Assembly (NCBI RefSeq): GCF_040183065.1
Contig: NC_091124.1
Coordinates: forward strand, 91,473,001 to 91,537,000
Reading direction: 5' to 3'
From: Periplaneta americana
Lineage: Eukaryota > Arthropoda > Insecta > Blattodea > Blattidae
Length of the DNA stretch: 64,000 bases
Both the position numbers and the translations under genes were made by a program. Below the pieces are notes generated by a model that saw nothing but the letters and a program-made list of their open reading frames with translations, made no database searches and was not told where the DNA came from. Shown piece after piece: positions 10,033 through 63,283 of the stretch; position 1 is the stretch's first letter, and each line of letters opens with the position of its first letter.

Positions 10033-12420
10033 CTAGCTTTATCTATGGTGTGGTAGCTCCTTTACTTGTCTGTGTCTTGCGCATGCACAGTGTCATTGAT
10101 TTTGAAAAATTTCTTACATGACACTAATCCCCATTTCAGTTTGGTTGATAGACCTTCCCCCTCTACTCTCACTCAACCATCAGTGAAGGGGAAGATGCTA
10201 TTATCCATCTTAATAACGTCAGACTAATTGACTTTCAACATAGTGAAAAATTATATTATTTTTCGAAAATCTACACTAATCGTTTATATTTCATTTTATT
10301 GCTGTTTATATCAACTGGCAAATTATAAAGCTACTGAGAGCAGAAGATGAATGTTTTCTTCACTGCTAGTTGCTACTCTACAGCACATACACTGGGACAA
10401 TTTGCACTGTGTCACTCCTCCCTGACTTTATAATACAAACTAACATTCCTTACTATAATTATTAGTTGAAAATATTGTAAGAACGACATTAAAATATACT
10501 CAACTATGTAACTGTCGAACATCTGTGTCACTGTATTTTATATTCAGTTATGTACTTTATTTATATTTTATTTTCTTGTGTGTACAAACTTGGGGGGTGC
10601 AGGTATAAGAGGTAACAGCTACCACCCTGTTACTGACGAACTCAGGGCAAGTAGAAGGGGAAAGAAATACTTTCACATCCTCTCAACTTGTATGAAATGT
10701 CGTTGAGGTGCAGTTTCTCCAAAATAAATATTACTACTATTTGTGAAACACAAATAGAAGTTTACTGAACAATGGCGGCAATTTTTCGAGATTTTTGGAT
10801 TCTCTTTTCACCCACCAACTATAACAGTTCCAGCCAAATTGTTGTCCATGGATATACAGTAGTTCCTTCACAGGCAAGTGTGATGGGGTCAGGGCGAAAT
10901 TTTTAACGCCAATGAATTTTCAGGGAACGCTTCATTATTAAACATTCACTCTAATTGGCTAATCAACGAGAATAAATGTAATTTCAAATTGTAAAATTGT
11001 GTCTATTATTATTATTCCAAAATCATTGACTTATTATATCTAAGAAAGAATTATACAAAATATGTTAAAAAAATTTGTATATGGTATCATAACAGTGCAA
11101 ATGTAGCCCAACTAACATCAATGTTCATTACAAATAAAATAACAAAGTTTTAATAGAGATTAATATCACGTAGTACTCTAGTAATTTTCTTTATTTAGAA
11201 GGAATGATCAAACCATTGCTATGTTTCATAGTATGTATAAATTACTGCATTTAGCTTACATCTGACTATAACAACTGCCATGGTTCGAATTGCATTATAG
11301 TCTAAGATTTTTGGAAAAAGAACTAGTTCTGAAACAATATAATATTTTGGTGATAATTACATTGTCAAACGCTTGCTGTTATTTCGGAACTGTTCTTTGG
11401 AACTAATACTTTCTTGGAACTGGAGCAGTCGGGTAAGTTCTGGAAAGAGAATGACTTTTCACAACACTATGCTATGAAAGTCTTTTAAAATTTGACTCCA
11501 TATGTTGTTGTCTTGAAATCATGAATGAAATTCCTCCTGAAGGAGACGACGACCATTGAGATATGCTACTTCTATTCAACATTGCAGCTAGCTTCAGCCA
11601 AGAGTCACTACTGAACGGGAGATAGGGTTGCATAATGCCTACGAGGAGGTAATGTCCGCTTAATAACGTCAGTGTTGAGTGCTCATGCACGCTTTCGGTC
11701 GAGTTGATGATCACTGACTTGAATAAAAGGAGAGAAAATGGCAGTACACTTTATCATTAGATTGTTCCCCCCCCCCTTTTTTCGTATAGTAGACCAGAGA
11801 TCTCCTGAAAAATATATTATTTCCTACAAAATATTGAACTATTTTGGAAACACATCCCAACATAGGTAAATAAGTAGGCACTGACTGCTGCAGCTAGGTA
11901 AATAAGTAAACAAGACACTGCTACTGTTTCAATACATTGCGATTTTACCTACTTTGGTGGTCTGGTAACAGTTGGCAACATTGAAATGACAGCAACATCA
12001 GCTTTTTGGGAACTATTCTTACGTGATCCCCACTATATCACTGGTTCACCTGAAGAAACTAAGAATAATACATTCACTGACACTACTATTTAAACTCTTG
12101 CATACTTCTAATCCTACTTACATAGCAGCACATTTTTAGTTTCTCACAATATGGAATCAGAATAGAGCATTTCTTTCTATCCCTCATCACAGAACGTCAT
12201 TATTCATCCTTCTATACAGTATATTACCTCGTCCTTTGAAATTCTCTGACCCCAGTATGTTTGTTTGTTGATATTTTTGTTGAGAATAAAATCTTTTTTC
12301 TTTCCATTTACAGCCATAATATAAAAAATAATGATAAAGTCATGGCATAAGACAATCATGAATCTGATGTTAATTGCAAAACAATCATAAAAGAGACAGG
12401 AGCAATTGTTTTCTCACTCT
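10033..12420. other. no gene recognised
   Basis: AT-rich intergenic sequence. I see no recognisable protein family, tRNA or delimited transposon. There is a C/T homopolymer run at 11768-11780. Confidence 0.5.
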
Positions 12421-12423
12421 CTT

Positions 12424-12530
12424 AAAAAAAAAAAAAAAAAAAAAAAACAATCAAAAGCACTAGTTTGTGTTCGAACGCATGACCTCATAAATACCACCTG
12501 GAATGCTACCACTATACTACAATAGTAACA
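12424..12530 (-). mobile_element. tRNA-like Pol III element (SINE head or tRNA pseudogene)
   Basis: The minus strand has a perfect box A, TAGTATAGTGG (12519-12509), and a box B core GTTCGAAC (12476-12469). A long T run (12447-12425) follows about 20 nt after box B and would serve as a Pol III terminator. The anticodon arm does not fold convincingly, so a functional tRNA is not supported. It is probably a short SINE head or tRNA pseudogene. Confidence 0.5.
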
Positions 12531-12739
12531 TGCAAAACACTTCAATTATAACTGTAGATATCAGGCCATGTGTTCCAACAATATGTAGCATCGCCTGTCT
12601 CCAAATTGTAGCGAAGGTACCTGAAGGGTACTTAACTTTCAGAGAGCGGTCACTTTTTCTTTTGACAGCTGTACATATCAACCAGAACCTCAATGAGGTA
12701 TGTTTAATGGTATACAAATTTAAAATGTTATAATGTTTT

Positions 12740-12931
12740 TACATTATCTTTTTTTTCTTTCGTGTTATTGTAATTGTAAACGTTCTTGTTTTGTGTAATT
12801 GTACAGTATGTTATTAATTAGTTTCTTTGCTGCTGTTCTAAAATTTTCTATTTATACATATTTCTGAGGCATGGAAGAGGTCTGATGGCCTTAACACCAC
12901 CAGAATAAATAAATTTATCATTTATCATTAG

Positions 12932-12966
<35 letters not shown>
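12740..12966 (+). mobile_element. LINE 3'-tail fragment ending in (ATT)n
   Basis: Contains GGAAGAGGTCTGATGGCC-TTAA, then AGAATAAATAAATT and an (ATT)n tract. The same tail occurs on the minus strand at 32310-32040 (GGAAGAGAAGGCCTTATGGC and on). This identifies a repeat family whose 3' end is marked by GGCCTTA and ATT microsatellite. No coding sequence remains. Confidence 0.6.
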
Positions 12967-12967
<1 letters not shown>

Positions 12968-15175
12968 GGTATCTAATAACATCCACTCTGGCTTCTTTTG
13001 TTATTTATTCAAGTGGTGCAAAGGTTTGGTATTAAAATGTATGAGCTACGTGAATGAACATCATACTGCTATAAACTTCCGGAAGTTCAGAATTTAAATC
13101 CGACATTAGCCAGTCCTGAGAACTGTTCTTTCCTCTTTACTACAGGTGAATTGAAACTTTTCTCTGCAGTTGTTCCAATAGAAGAAATTCCAACATATAC
13201 AGCTATGTTACATGAAGGAAAGTTGTCTCCATCTTCTGCATTCACCTACTGGCAGAAATATTCCAGAAGATGCTCACATTAAGTGTAAGCTCGCAATGAA
13301 AGCAATTAAAGTTTCTTGGTTGTCCGCCTCAGTTGAGAAAAGCTACACTCAAGTGCATTTCGAATTCTAAAGGGTCTTGCCAACAAGAGAATCTTGAGGT
13401 CCACTTACAATTTGCAATTAATAAACCTCTGCAACAATGCAATATTTACTATTTTCACTCATGTTTAACAGTGTTGAAACATGTGTTAAATATTTATAAA
13501 TATTTTTCAGATATATTGTTTACTCACATTGATTATGCTATACCTGAATCATATACTGTATTCATATATTTTAATGGTGAAAATTCTAATTCACATATCG
13601 TGGGCTTACAGGAAAAAGTTGGTCTCATTGCTTTACTATGCAGTTACCAACTTTTTTTCAGTAAGCCGACAATATAATGTATGGGAATTAGTGAAGTTGC
13701 ATGCATTATCAAAGAAAACTACAGAGTTCTTTCACATTTTTTTATATATGATCATTACAGAAAGTGTTTATTATTACTCTGACAAGTAGATTGTTACATT
13801 TGTACAACCATATACAAGTTACTTCACTTTATGTTGTGGTCTTCATTTTCTACATAGACTTCTTTAATATAGAAATGTATAAGGAAGGGGGCCTCTTTTT
13901 ATAAGATAAATCAGCATAAAACACTGCAGCAGTAACAAAACCCAGTCAATGATCGCATTTTATTTTACATAGTATAAACCAATATCCCAGTGGTTTCATT
14001 ATTATAACAATGATAAGACCATTAGAATTATTACTGTCTGCAACACAAAACCTCACAGAAAAGCTGCTTGCTTTGGCAGAGGGCTGCAAACTCCTGCACA
14101 AGCCCTGCTGCATCAGATTGTATATGGCTAAACTAAGACTTGCCTACAGAATGATTTCATAAAAATTTGGTAATGTGTGTGTATGTGCCTCTCACTTCCC
14201 TTTTCATTACTTTATACAGTTAAACAATACAAAAAGCCAAGGATGCTCTGATTATGTTACATCCCAAGTAGTCACAAATGCATTGGATAAAATTGAAAAT
14301 TTAGCTAACTACCTAACTACAAAAAGTTGTAATTCTATTATCCATAAATAAAATATAGAAAAGAACGTAATATTAAAAAACCTCCAAATTACAAACCTAC
14401 TACTCTTCACTAAACTAAAATACATAAATAAATTTTGACATTCATCTCCCGTGTAATGACATCAATAATAAAATTCCTAGCTTGTAGGTCATCATGTGTT
14501 CAAAAGCTGTCTTCTCAAATATACTTGACAACTATTACTGAAGACAAATAAATTATGTTTATATGTTCAATCCTGGCAAAATTTCTTCCCCTTGCTGTAT
14601 TGTGAATAGAAGAAACAATAGTAGTAACATACAAATTTAAATAATAGTTTTATGTTAAATCGAGAAATCTGAAGATATAAATGCTCAAAAATATATAACC
14701 GATATACCTTCGAAAGAGTAGTTTATAATAGACACTGTGTGAAATTAAATATGTTCGAAAGAAGAAACCAAAAGAAGTAAATGAAGTCCCTCCATTTTAT
14801 ATCTGCACTGGTTAGAAACAGCTGATTTTGACATACATGTTTGACATGTGTACACATTAGCTATTTACGTCCTGAAATGATTACAACAAAGCTTCTGGAA
14901 ACGGAGGGAGGGGGAGAAGCTTGAACCATGAACGTTTATCGACATGACATAAATATGGTAAATGAAGATAACTAAATTTTGTAAAAAATCAATTAGTAAA
15001 TTGAACCACTTGCAAAAATACAAACATGAGTAATAAAATCATTTTTAAACACGCACATTGCCCCTTCTATAAACACCAGCTTATAGATTGATTTTTTAAC
15101 TGCTATTAATGTGGTAAGATATAGGATAGCAAAAATACTGTTACCAAACTAACTTATTACAGTTACAACAGTTAT
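12967..15175. other. no gene recognised
   Basis: AT-rich sequence between the LINE tail and the probable end of pum. Short open frames here have no protein-like features. It could include more of the pum 3' UTR if the transcript is longer than assumed. Confidence 0.45.
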
Positions 15176-15185
15176 TTTATTAGGA

Positions 15186-15193
15186 TATTTACA
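15186..15193 (-). promoter_or_regulatory. Pumilio response element candidate next to an AATAAA
   Basis: The minus strand reads TGTAAATA and is followed 4 nt later by AATAAA (15181-15176). Close spacing of such a motif to a poly(A) signal is functionally plausible but could be chance in DNA this AT-rich. Confidence 0.3.
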
Positions 15194-15706
15194 GTTTCTG
15201 AAATAGCCTTGTTCTAAATGGACCATCATGTATCAGTGAAAAATGTATGGCAAACAGTTGTGACTATGTGGAGAAATTTGTGACTTATGACTATGTGCTA
15301 CCAGAGGATAAACACTTTATATGCAAGAGGTAGAAAAGTTTATATTAAATTGAATAGGTTCAATTATAAAATGCTTTCCAGGAATAAAAATATTTTCTTT
15401 ATCATGTCAGTTGATAACTGGAAAAGAGGTCCTACACTATCACTATTAATTGATGCTGGTTCTGTGGTTTATTTAGCAGCCATCAAGCTCCCTTTCCTGA
15501 AACATTCATCCCACCGTTGAGCAATGAACAAAATGCAGGAACGTAAGACAGAAAGATGCAGAGGTATTCCAATACTGGTGTTTAGAAAGCTGAATTCACA
15601 ATAAAAAAGAACACCCGAAAAAGAAGACAACACAGTACACCTTGGGAAGATATAAACAGTAATACATGGAACACCGATACATCAAGTATCTTCCACGTCC
15701 AAGTGT

Positions 15707-15714
15707 TATGTACA
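15707..15714 (-). promoter_or_regulatory. Pumilio response element candidate
   Basis: The minus strand reads TGTACATA. It lies about 6.5 kb after the stop. Confidence 0.28.
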
Positions 15715-16336
15715 CATGGGCACAGAACACACAACAGAATCCTAATGCCAAGACTCAAGAGCAATAAAACAGAAACAAATTTTGACACAGTACCCTAAAT
15801 TAGCCAGAGTTATTACATTACATAAGAAGTTATGCAAGCAATCATTTCTTATAGGTTATGTTTCCATGTGTTAATATGTGCAAATGGTTAATGCATGATT
15901 AAAAATAACTAAAGCCTTTTCTACATTTAAAAAAACACTTCTTTCTAAAGGAATGAACAAGAGAGAGAGAAAGAGAAAGAGAGAGAATATTATATACGTA
16001 CAAAACAGCCTAAATGATTCTTCTCATCATAAGCTTTCGGCATTTTTTTACAATATATAAACATCAAAGCTGTGCAAACCACAGAAATACATACATTATA
16101 CAAATGCAGTTAATTTGTTCAATAAGTTTTTTTGTTTTTCGTTTTGTTTCTTTACTTTACATCAGTCTTGACAAAACTTTTTTCTCTTAATATTATATAT
16201 ATAACTTTGCTTTAATAAGATTTCCTTTTAAACTCTAATTCAAACTATGGACATTATAATTCAGTAATGATTCCATATAATGGGCACTCTTTATAAAGTG
16301 ATATTCCTGGATTGGACAACATAAAAAAATCCTAAA

Positions 16337-16344
16337 TATTTACA
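16337..16344 (-). promoter_or_regulatory. Pumilio response element candidate
   Basis: The minus strand reads TGTAAATA. It lies about 5.9 kb after the stop. Confidence 0.3.
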
Positions 16345-17761
16345 ACGACTGATAATTCAAATAAAAGGGTTAACCTGAAAGTATTTTCTTCTTTATACCG
16401 TCAACTGACTCCTGGAGAATCTCCTTATCTTCAAAAATATTTTAGATATATGTAACAATGTAGAAGTGCACGTTTGTCTAATGGGAGAAAAAAAATTCTG
16501 CTGCAAGGTTTATTTATGTTCGTCAAAAGCTTTTCCTGGCAAAAAAGATGGTTCAGTGTTGTTACAGTTCTGTACGATACTAAAAATGACGATAATGATG
16601 ATGACGATGATGATTGGCCTGACATACCATACCTGGTGGCCAAGAGCTTTTACATTCAGTTCTAACCCACAATCCCTCCTCTACATTCCACAAAACAAAC
16701 TGTTAGCTTCTCAACACACACAATGCCAACATCGACGACACATAAAAATACCAGACATCTAACAAGAAAGTGGATATCCAGGTAGAAACCTGCAGGAGCT
16801 CAAAGCAGAGACATAACATCTTGGCCATTTTTAAAGTTCATCAAATGTTTAACAAGAAAAACAATGCAAATCAATACTAATACCAACTTGGTTTATGGGA
16901 GAATTTGTGATAAAACATTTTAAATATATGTATAAAATCTCTTTTGCATAATTATATTATAGCATCACGGATTCACAAAACAAATACAACTATCATGTTG
17001 CTGTAACTGCATTTTTTTATATAGCAAACTTTTAACAGAAAAAAGTACCTCAGAACAAAATGGCCAAGACATTGCCTTTGCTTATGCACTTCCATCCACT
17101 CCATAATACGATTCGACATACAGTGCTTACAATCCAGATTTTTTGGACTGAGATGTGCAAACATAGGTGACAGTATTGGAATTTTGTTTGCAGCAGTGTG
17201 TACGATTCACATTCTGCATCAGCACTAGGGGAGAATATGAATTCCCATGATTCTATTATGCTGTGACCTCTCCATTTCAATAATTACGTTCTGTTGATTT
17301 GGTTATGAACCATGAGATCAATATGTAATAAATGAACATTAATTTCCATCAGATACAAATATTTCACAGAAAAATTAATTCTTTTCTTTGTAAGTTGATT
17401 CTTTTATGTTTGAACACTAACCTACATCTAAACATAGTTTTCCATCTTCATACCATTTATGTATAAGTAGTTATATGTATATATGCTACAAGTATTATTT
17501 GTAGAAAATACATGCAAATATATGAAAAAATACAGCTACAATTGTTACATTATTAATAGTAATAAGTAGTTTATATGATATATATTACAGATTATGAAAA
17601 AATAATTGGGATGCTCTCAAAAAGAAACATTTAAAAAACATTCCACATCTTAATTCAAAATTAAAAGATTTGAATTCCATTAACTAGGAATTTTGTTTGC
17701 CTGAGTTACAATGCATTGTTCCGCAGATCAACCATCAATGCACAAACTGTCTAGCATTTGT

Positions 17762-17769
17762 TATGTACA
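17762..17769 (-). promoter_or_regulatory. Pumilio response element candidate
   Basis: The minus strand reads TGTACATA. It lies about 4.5 kb after the stop; relevance depends on the 3' UTR reaching this far. Confidence 0.3.
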
Positions 17770-18318
17770 ATACGATCTCGAAGAAATTAAGCACGATTCA
17801 CTTAAGCAGATAAGGAAACATACATAATAAAAATTCAATCAGGATATAAACATTACCAAAATTTACATAATATTGAAAATAAATACTCCTCAGTACAAAC
17901 TGTACATCATTTTTTTCAGGCTCTCTGCTTTCTTATACTGTAGTTATAATATAATAATACAATAATTATAATTTTGAGGGATGATAAATGTGCGAGTAAT
18001 TTACACGTTATGGAAAGATGATATGAAAGCAGAAGTGCAACTTTGTCCAAGCAGTGTGTCGTAAGACACACAGTGCTGCTTTATACAAGGGCTACGTTAC
18101 TCGATATTACTACTATACAGTTTCTAAGACCAGTTAAAATATCTTCTGAATAAAGATGTGGACGTTTTCAACAGGAAAACTAAACAGCCGCATCCTGAAC
18201 AGTAAGAGCAATCAAGAGCATTGCAAATTCTACAGTATCTTCATTTTACTAACCAACTACAGACCTTTCTCACTACAATAATGACAGGAAATAATTTCAT
18301 CTTATACATTCAATATTT

Positions 18319-18334
18319 ATAGTAGTAGTAGTAA

Positions 18335-18395
<61 letters not shown>
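18319..18395. repeat. (TAA)n microsatellite
   Basis: About 75 bp of TAA repeats with two early interruptions. On the opposite strand it creates a meaningless poly-tyrosine open frame. Confidence 0.95.
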
Positions 18396-18397
<2 letters not shown>

Positions 18398-19236
18398 ACA
18401 CAAGACAGATCATTGTTATCCAAACATACATCTACATCATCTACAAAATGTTCCACGCCCCCAGAACTGTTAGTCTGTAGATTTTGTGAACTACATACAT
18501 AGGAAGGCGATGGAAAAAACGAGATAAAGTCTGGCATTTACCATAGTGGGGTGTGGAAAAAATTGGAGATAGTAAATGCCAGTAGACTTCCCATCCCCCC
18601 AAATATAAATCCACTCCCTGGCATCATATCTGCCTTGCAAATTGAAAACTACATTTAATATGCTGGAGAATATAAGAGAGGAGGTCTGAGATTGCAAAAA
18701 TGCAAATAATGTGAGTGAAATTTCAGTATGTGGCAACAGATTTATACTAGTGATGGATGAATTAAAACAGTGATCAAGGATAAAAAAAAAAAAGATTAAA
18801 TTTCAAAACTAGAAATTAAAGATGAAATAAATGTACATAAAAGTACTTGTCAGTACATAAAACCATTAAATATACGAGTTAAAGTGTGACATAAATGCAA
18901 AGATGGGGCATTTCTAAGTATGGAAAATAATTTTGAATCTTTCTACAGGATGAAACACAATTTCACTCCACTCTGGAGCAGCTGTAAAACTGATTACACA
19001 GTTCAGAACCTAACATTCTACAACGTGATTACTTTAACAGAAAAAATTTAAGTATCTTTTAAATACAATGACCAAATAATAAAATTATTTTCTCAGCTGC
19101 GTTAATAGAACAGTCGTGTCTTCAAATGTATATGGGACATACTTAAGATAAGCAATCTTAAATAATTTAGCACGTATGCAATATCATTTGGGGGCTAGGG
19201 CAAGTAACACAGTATATACGACAGACTGGAGCATGT

Positions 19237-19244
19237 TATTTACA
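19237..19244 (-). promoter_or_regulatory. Pumilio response element candidate
   Basis: The minus strand reads TGTAAATA, one of the strongest UGUANAUA variants in known Pumilio targets. It lies about 3 kb after the stop. Confidence 0.35.
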
Positions 19245-21176
19245 GTGCTTGTGGTTCCATTAAATTCACATTTATATAACTTTAGTGTAATCCCTCCCAT
19301 CATCTACTATGTGCATTTGGTGAAAAACTACATACATCTCAGAATCTGTGTATTCCTCTCATTCAATGGGCGGTAAGGGGTGTTAACAATGAATGCACTT
19401 TTCCTTGAGCAATGAAGCAACTCGTGTGTGTATATGTAAGTGTGAATGCACGAGAGTTTTTTAATGTGATTTATGTTTAGGAGATGAACAAGGTATGTTC
19501 CCTGTGCTAACACTGAAAGCATTGTGATTGTGACAAAGCATACTCTCTTAACATACACATACAGTACGAAGGTACAAACAGCCACAGGAGTAAAGATGAT
19601 CGTCAAATTTCTTTAATGTTTGGTCCTTTTTTATTCTGTGAATCTTGTATACATCCGGAATTTTCTCTAAAGACAATAAATCCACCTATGGAAATCTTAA
19701 AATTCCCCCCATAATTACCATGACAATTCAGGTTAAGTGAATTTTTATTCTTTTTATTTTGATCTCTCAATTTCCGATTGGCTGTTTACAGATCTAACAT
19801 TACCTCAGCAAATCAAGTGTAAGTGGACTGAAAGCAGGAGGACAAGGCAGCTGACTCTACACTGCTCTACAGCACACAGGCTACGTTATGTATTGCTACA
19901 CTTGTTCTGAAACACACACATTGGGGACTGACTTATCAGCTATCTGTTCCTCCTTAACTACCTACAAAACTAAGACTTTTCATATCAGGAATTTAACTAC
20001 ATTCACTTCAGTAGAAAGATTATAAGCTTTGGCAAGAGTGGAAGTTCGATTATCTCATGGAATAAAAATGGGATTCATCATATTTAATTTTAAAGAATGT
20101 GATATTTAAACCCTGCCTTTTTTAAAATGCATTGCAGTCATTTACATAAATGTTTTAAAAACTGTACAACTTTGATTGTAATTTTTTGTACAACAACTGT
20201 TCTAGAGATATTTTTTTTAAATTATCAACGGCATTTTCTTTACATAACGATCTTGGAGAAATGTACAGTATTTAGATTTCAATTACTCAATACTTTGCAT
20301 AGTTTTACATTTTAAGGAGGAAAAAAAAAGGGGAATGGATGTCAGCAGTGATAGAGCCTTGCAATGGTAAATAACAATGGATGTTGTCTGTTGTCTTCTG
20401 CTAGTAACTTTTTTCACGCATGATGTTTCATCCAGTATATGTACGGAATTTTTGTTTTTTAACTTTTGTATTCTCTTTTAAAAATCCATTAGCAACTATT
20501 ACCTGAGGGTTTTATCACAATTTGATGATGGTTTATTTCATGCCATAGTAGGTTATTTGATAAGATTCTTGCTTTCCTTTCCAAGTGCTCCAAGATGCCT
20601 TTGTTCTCACCTGACCAAAGCCCATCAGCTAACTGTATCTGATTATAAATCTGTCGGTTGCCTGCCATATATTCCACAATAAAACACCTGTTATCTGTCC
20701 ATGTAAGTCCCACACATTATTATATAATATACTCTACCAGTTCATGTAACTCTGCACTAGCACTTTTATAAATCGATTCGCAATTTTCCAGTACATCATC
20801 ATGAAAACTACTATAATTACATTGGATCTTAGTTTTATACAATATAAGTAATCTAAAATTCTTCTTTTAAAGCAATTTTTGCTTTTCGACTTGGAAATTT
20901 ACAAAACAAAACAACTATTTGAAATCTTAATACACATTACTCAATTTACAGTATATTTTCATTTAAATATCTGCATCACTAGAATTACAAACAAAAATAT
21001 GCTATTTCATGAAGCAAATTGCTGCAAAAAATGTCAGAATTAAAAATGTTTAGACTTTCAAAAATCCCACCATCTGGTAGTATTTAAAATTTGGATATAA
21101 CTCCACCATTGATTTCAGAATGATGGGAGGAAAAGCTACATAAAAGATCACCCTTTTGTCCTTATGCCACAGTATC

Positions 21177-21184
21177 TATATACA
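21177..21184 (-). promoter_or_regulatory. Pumilio response element candidate
   Basis: The minus strand reads TGTATATA. It lies 216 bp downstream of the previous candidate, about 1.06 kb after the stop. Confidence 0.4.
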
Positions 21185-21399
21185 ACATTCAATTCTAATA
21201 GCATTGTCTTTGTGAAAATCCCTCACTTAGAATGATAAAAAAGAAGAAAAAAGAGATAACATTGCTAACTTCACTCTGAACAGAGAATTTCTTACTCCAA
21301 CATAATTTCCATTATCTTACATGTAATAAAAGGGGGAGGCATTTCAACTAAAAGAAAATATGAACAATGTTCTTGAATTCTTTCACATTACTGAACATC

Positions 21400-21407
21400 T
21401 ATATACA
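21400..21407 (-). promoter_or_regulatory. Pumilio response element candidate
   Basis: The minus strand reads TGTATATA, an exact UGUANAUA match, about 0.8 kb after the stop codon in the probable 3' UTR. Confidence 0.4.
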
Positions 21408-22210
21408 ACTGTTGCAACATCCACCTTCTCTGGTGGAGAAAATATATTTCAAACTAAGTTGTTCCTGGAAGATTTACTGGACACAATGATATACCCTCCC
21501 CTTTCGAAGCTGTACAACACTTCATTATCATTTGAATCAATTATATGAGTGGATGAGACATATCATAGAAACACGAGGGATGCCCCAATCAGCTGATGTG
21601 GAGCACCACTTGTGGTGTTTCGTACTACTCTTCTCTGACAGGGCATGGCAAACACAATTACTTTGGCATTACAACAGAACAAAAGCTCTCAACTTTAAAA
21701 AATAACATATACTGCGTAATTACAATCTTACCTCATGCATCCTATGATGAAGCACACTAAGTCATTTAAATTTAGTACATTAAGATTGCAGCTTCCATAA
21801 TTTTTTCGTGAAGTTCGTTTAGTCTTAAAAAATACAATTTTCAGTACAGAATGACATCAAAACATATCTTGCATCATACAAAGTAAGAAGTATATCAACA
21901 AAAGAGCTAATCTTTAAACAGCCATAATGACAAATAAAATACTGTGAACACAGAACATTGCAGTAATCTGAATGTTCCAGTCAACAAAACTGACCTGCTG
22001 GGAAGTACTTTCAAATGATGGCTGCTCTATGAAAAGAAAATTAAAAAGAACTGCCATTTCACGTAAATGCGGCATCCTTTCCTAGCGTTTCTACACCATG
22101 GAAGAGTTAGTAGAGTAGCACTGAAGCACCATTTAGTCTTTTAAGAAGTATAAAAAATACCATTGCCCATGATGCTGCCAGAGGATGAGTAGTCTAGACT
22201 TTCCATTGAT

Positions 22211-22218
22211 TATGTACA
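22211..22218 (-). promoter_or_regulatory. Pumilio response element, 21 nt after the pum stop codon
   Basis: The minus strand reads TGTACATA, an exact UGUANAUA match. It sits inside the 10-bp palindrome TATGTACATA, so both strands carry the motif. Its position immediately after the pum stop puts it certainly within the mRNA. Confidence 0.55.
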
Positions 22219-22238
22219 TAATGAGGAGGTGGCACAAC

Positions 22239-63283
<41,045 letters not shown>

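Larger units (their letters stand above)
15176..22238 (-). other. probable pum 3' UTR and downstream flank; extent uncertain
   Basis: About 7 kb of AT-rich DNA downstream of the pum stop codon. I recognise no exon or well-defined transposable element in it. It contains simple repeats (18319-18395) and eight minus-strand TGTANATA motifs, listed separately. A minus-strand AATAAA at 15181-15176 lies 4 nt downstream of the most distal of these and is one possible poly(A) signal; many other AATAAA-like sites occur in this AT-rich stretch, so the true 3' end cannot be fixed here. Insect pum transcripts are known for long 3' UTRs. The boundary is inference. Confidence 0.45.

Noticed and set aside
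18310..18537. Poly-tyrosine open reading frame
   Set aside because: Translation of a (TAA)n microsatellite on the opposite strand.
20489..20713. 74-codon minus-strand frame in the probable pum 3' UTR
   Set aside because: No recognisable domain and no splice link; left as noncoding.
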